In this document: positions 6,060 to 7,925 of the stretch, in pieces
Position numbering within the stretch: the first letter of the stretch is position 1
How the letters are laid out: the number at the start of each line of letters is the position of its first letter
Assembly: GCA_947442095.1 (NCBI GenBank)
Contig: CANEVG010000157.1
Coordinates: 1 to 7,925 of the forward strand
DNA from: Sphingomonadaceae bacterium
GTDB lineage: Bacteria > Pseudomonadota > Alphaproteobacteria > Sphingomonadales > Sphingomonadaceae
DNA length: 7,925 bases
Reading direction: 5' to 3'
Notes under the pieces: generated by a model
Seen by the model: only the letters and a program-made list of their open reading frames with translations
Told to the model about the DNA's origin: nothing
Database searches by the model: none
Position numbers and translations under genes: made by a program

Positions 6060-6899
6060 GTGGCCAAGGCACCCGGGGGCAGGAACGAACCCGTCCGCCC
6101 GATCATCGTCAAGAAGATCACCGTCGTCGAAGGCGGCCATCATGGCGGTGCATGGAAGGTCGCCTATGCCGACTTCGTGACCGCAATGATGGCGTTCTTC
6201 CTGCTGATGTGGCTGCTGGGCGCGACCACCGAAAAACAGCGCAAGGGCATTGCCGACTATTTCACCCCAACGCTGGTCAATGTGAAGCATAACAGCGCGG
6301 GTTCTTATGGCCTGCTCGGCGGCTCCTCGCTTACCGATGCCGACAATTACCAGCACCGCGCCGGGCAAACCGGCACCAAGACGCTGACGATCCCGCGCGA
6401 TGCCACCGGCGGCCCCAAGGATGGCGGCACCAAGGCAAAGCGCACCGCCAGCCTGCAGGACCGGCTTCAGCGCAAGCTCGCGGCGAGTGCGAACCTGCGC
6501 AAACTCGCCAAGCAAGTGCACGTCAGCCAGACGCCGGAAGGCATTCGGGTCGATCTCATGGACGATGCCAAGTTCTCGATGTTCCGGCTCGGCACCACGC
6601 TGCTGACGCCCGAAGCGGCCGAACTGATGCGCGCCATCGGCACCGTGCTCGCGCCGGAGGGCTCAAGCGTCACCGTGCGCGGCCATACCGATTCGCTGCA
6701 ATGGAAACCCGGAGACGCGGCCAACAACTGGTCGCTCAGCGCCGGCCGCGCCGAAACGACACGCCAGGCCTTGATGAGAAGCGGGGTAAACGAAAAGCGC
6801 TTCCGCCGGATCGAAGGCGTGGCCGATCAGGACCCCCTGATCGTTAACAACCCCGCCGACCCGCGCAACCGCCGCATGAGCGTCCTGCTGATGAACTGA
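6060..6899 (+). CDS. motB: Flagellar motor stator protein MotB, proton type
   Basis: MotB is the peptidoglycan-anchored stator subunit that carries the ion-binding Asp. The product is 279 residues with a GTG start. After a short cytoplasmic tail (PIIVKKITVVEGG) comes one membrane helix, AYADFVTAMMAFFLLMWLLG (35-54). D38 matches enteric D32, the proton acceptor. A plug-like amphipathic stretch follows (KQRKGIADYF, about 59-68), then a linker of low conservation (about 75-135) and an OmpA-like periplasmic domain. In that domain RGHTDS (207-212), NNWSLSAGRA (222-231) and the terminal NRRMSVLLMN (270-279) are the peptidoglycan-binding signature. The protein ends right after this motif, without the tail of enteric MotB (308 residues). 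A PomB-like sodium stator is possible in principle, but the helix sequence closely follows MotB. It lies 68 bases after motA. Confidence 0.96.
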   Translation: MAKAPGGRNEPVRPIIVKKITVVEGGHHGGAWKVAYADFVTAMMAFFLLMWLLGATTEKQRKGIADYFTPTLVNVKHNSAGSYGLLGGSSLTDADNYQHRAGQTGTKTLTIPRDATGGPKDGGTKAKRTASLQDRLQRKLAASANLRKLAKQVHVSQTPEGIRVDLMDDAKFSMFRLGTTLLTPEAAELMRAIGTVLAPEGSSVTVRGHTDSLQWKPGDAANNWSLSAGRAETTRQALMRSGVNEKRFRRIEGVADQDPLIVNNPADPRNRRMSVLLMN

Positions 6900-6945
6900 C
6901 TTGCACCCGCGCCCCCACCGCGTCTAGCCTGCACCCCAGCAAGGC

Positions 6946-6952
6946 AGGGGGA
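6946..6952 (+). promoter_or_regulatory. Ribosome binding site for the deacylase gene
   Basis: AGGGGGA lies eight bases before ATG 6961. Together with the secretion signal that begins exactly at that ATG, it fixes the start of the last gene. Confidence 0.7.
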
Positions 6953-6960
6953 ACACGGCA

Positions 6961-7925
6961 ATGCAGGCACGATATGCGGGAATGGTCGGCGCGGCGCTCG
7001 CGGCAATGCTGGCGCTGCCCGCCGCCGCCTCCACGCTCATCACCGGCGCGGTGGTCTATGATGGCTCCGGCGGCGCAGAAAGGCGCGTCTCGGTGCGCAT
7101 CGAGGGTGACAAGATCGCGGCTGTCGGTGCGCTGAAGCCGCGCAAGGGCGAGACGGTGATCGCAGCACGGGGCCTCGCGCTCGCGCCCGGCTTCATCGAT
7201 GCCCACAGCCACCATGATAGCGATGGCTATGAAAACCGCGACATGCCCACGCTGCTGGCGCAAGGTGTCACCACCATCGTCGTCGGGCAGGATGGTAGCC
7301 GCAAAGGGCCGCTTGCCGAGCTTGCCGCCAAGTATGCCGCGCGCCCAGCCGCGATCAATGTCGCGGCCTATACCGGCCACGGCTTCCTGCGCGAGGCGGC
7401 GATGGGCGCGGATTACAAGCGCACTGCCAAACCCGCCGAACTGGCCAAGATGCAGACGCTGCTGGCAGACGATATCAAAGCCGGATCGCTTGGCTTTTCC
7501 ACGGGGCTGGAATACGATCCGGGCATCTATTCGGACCACGCCGAACTGCTCGATCTGGCGCGCACCGCTGCTGCAGGCGGCGGGCGCTATATCAGCCACA
7601 TGCGCAGCGAGGACGTGGCCTTCGATGCCGCGCTGGAGGAACTCCTGGATATCGGCGAGAAGGCGAAGCTTCCGGTGCAGATCTCGCACCTCAAGCTCGG
7701 CATTGCCGATCGCTGGGGCCAGGCGAAAACGGTGCTCGCCAAGCTAGACGCCGCCCGCGCGCGCGGCATCGACGTGACGGCGGACGTCTACCCTTACGAA
7801 TACTGGCATTCGACGCTCACGGTGATGTTCCCCAAGCGCGATTTCACCGACCTCGCCGCCGCCCGCTTTGCGCTGACGCACCTTTCCACGCCCGAGGGCA
7901 TGCTGCTCGATTACTATGCGCCCGA
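6961..7925 (+). CDS. Secreted amidohydrolase, N-acyl-D-amino-acid deacylase (D-aminoacylase) family, 5' part
   Basis: The gene is open to the right edge; 321 residues are visible of an enzyme family usually near 480-580. Residues 1-23 look like a signal peptide (R4, hydrophobic 8-20, cleavage near LPAAAS), so the protein is probably periplasmic. A small beta-strand region (ITGAVVYDGSG, about 27-37) leads into PGFIDAHSHHD (76-86), the metal-binding HxH of the amidohydrolase superfamily (H82, H84). Then come QGVTTIVVGQDG (101-112), GSLGFSTGLEYDPG (175-188), YISHMRSED (210-218, H213) and VQISHLKLG (239-247, H243, K245). Order and spacing match D-aminoacylase, which removes the acyl group from N-acyl-D-amino acids. 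At position 111, where the A. faecalis enzyme has metal-ligand Cys96, there is Asp. The last metal ligand (Asp366 in that enzyme) lies beyond the window. Exact substrate cannot be told; a D-dipeptidase-like role is possible. It starts 61 bases after motB and may be a separate unit. Confidence 0.85.
   Translation, partial: MQARYAGMVGAALAAMLALPAAASTLITGAVVYDGSGGAERRVSVRIEGDKIAAVGALKPRKGETVIAARGLALAPGFIDAHSHHDSDGYENRDMPTLLAQGVTTIVVGQDGSRKGPLAELAAKYAARPAAINVAAYTGHGFLREAAMGADYKRTAKPAELAKMQTLLADDIKAGSLGFSTGLEYDPGIYSDHAELLDLARTAAAGGGRYISHMRSEDVAFDAALEELLDIGEKAKLPVQISHLKLGIADRWGQAKTVLAKLDAARARGIDVTADVYPYEYWHSTLTVMFPKRDFTDLAAARFALTHLSTPEGMLLDYYAP

Noticed and set aside
6901..6929. Possible sigma-70 promoter before the deacylase (TTGCAC, about 16-17 bases, TCTAGC)
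   Set aside because: Each element matches only about three of six consensus bases; this is expected by chance in such DNA.
6928..6948. Hairpin cctgc / gcagg before the deacylase start, possible terminator or start-site blocker
   Set aside because: The stem is only five base pairs with an 11-base loop and no T-run follows.

Overview
The window is a GC-rich stretch (clearly above 60% by eye, with G/C at most third codon positions) holding the distal half of a flagellar operon, followed by the start of an unrelated-looking secreted hydrolase gene. All genes are on the + strand. The flagellar proteins, the alanine-rich composition and the single-domain FlgJ suggest an alphaproteobacterium. A sphingomonad (Novosphingobium/Sphingomonas type) is my best guess, but that is an inference from composition and gene style; there is no rRNA or other taxonomic marker here.

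Layout: flgG (distal rod, 3' part only, 1-578), flgH (L ring, 599-1336), flgI (P ring, 1336-2451), flgJ (rod-binding cap domain only, 2448-2807), flgK (hook-filament junction 1, 2813-4162), flgL (junction 2, 4187-5113), motA (5128-5991), motB (6060-6899), then an amidohydrolase of the N-acyl-D-amino-acid deacylase family (6961 to the right edge). Genes from flgG to motA are separated by at most 24 bases or overlap (flgH/flgI by 1 base, flgI/flgJ by 4 bases), so they read as one translationally coupled operon. motB follows after 68 bases and has a GTG start forced by an in-frame stop just upstream. No gene-free stretch exceeds 68 bases, and there are no RNA genes, insertion sequences, CRISPR arrays or convincing intrinsic terminators.

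How the genes work together: FlgG finishes the rod, FlgJ caps the growing rod, FlgI and FlgH form the bushing rings in the peptidoglycan layer and outer membrane, FlgK and FlgL join hook to filament, and MotA/MotB form the stator that drives rotation. MotB has the single proton-carrying Asp in its membrane helix (D38) and MotA keeps the key charged and proline residues, so the motor is predicted to be proton-driven and functional.

This is largely an ordinary flagellar region, and I do not see an undescribed multi-gene system. The points most worth a second look are: a FlgH with no cysteine at all, so no lipobox and no lipid anchor; a FlgI that also lacks the cysteines forming the known enteric P-ring disulfide; and a deacylase in which the usual metal-ligand cysteine position appears to be aspartate.
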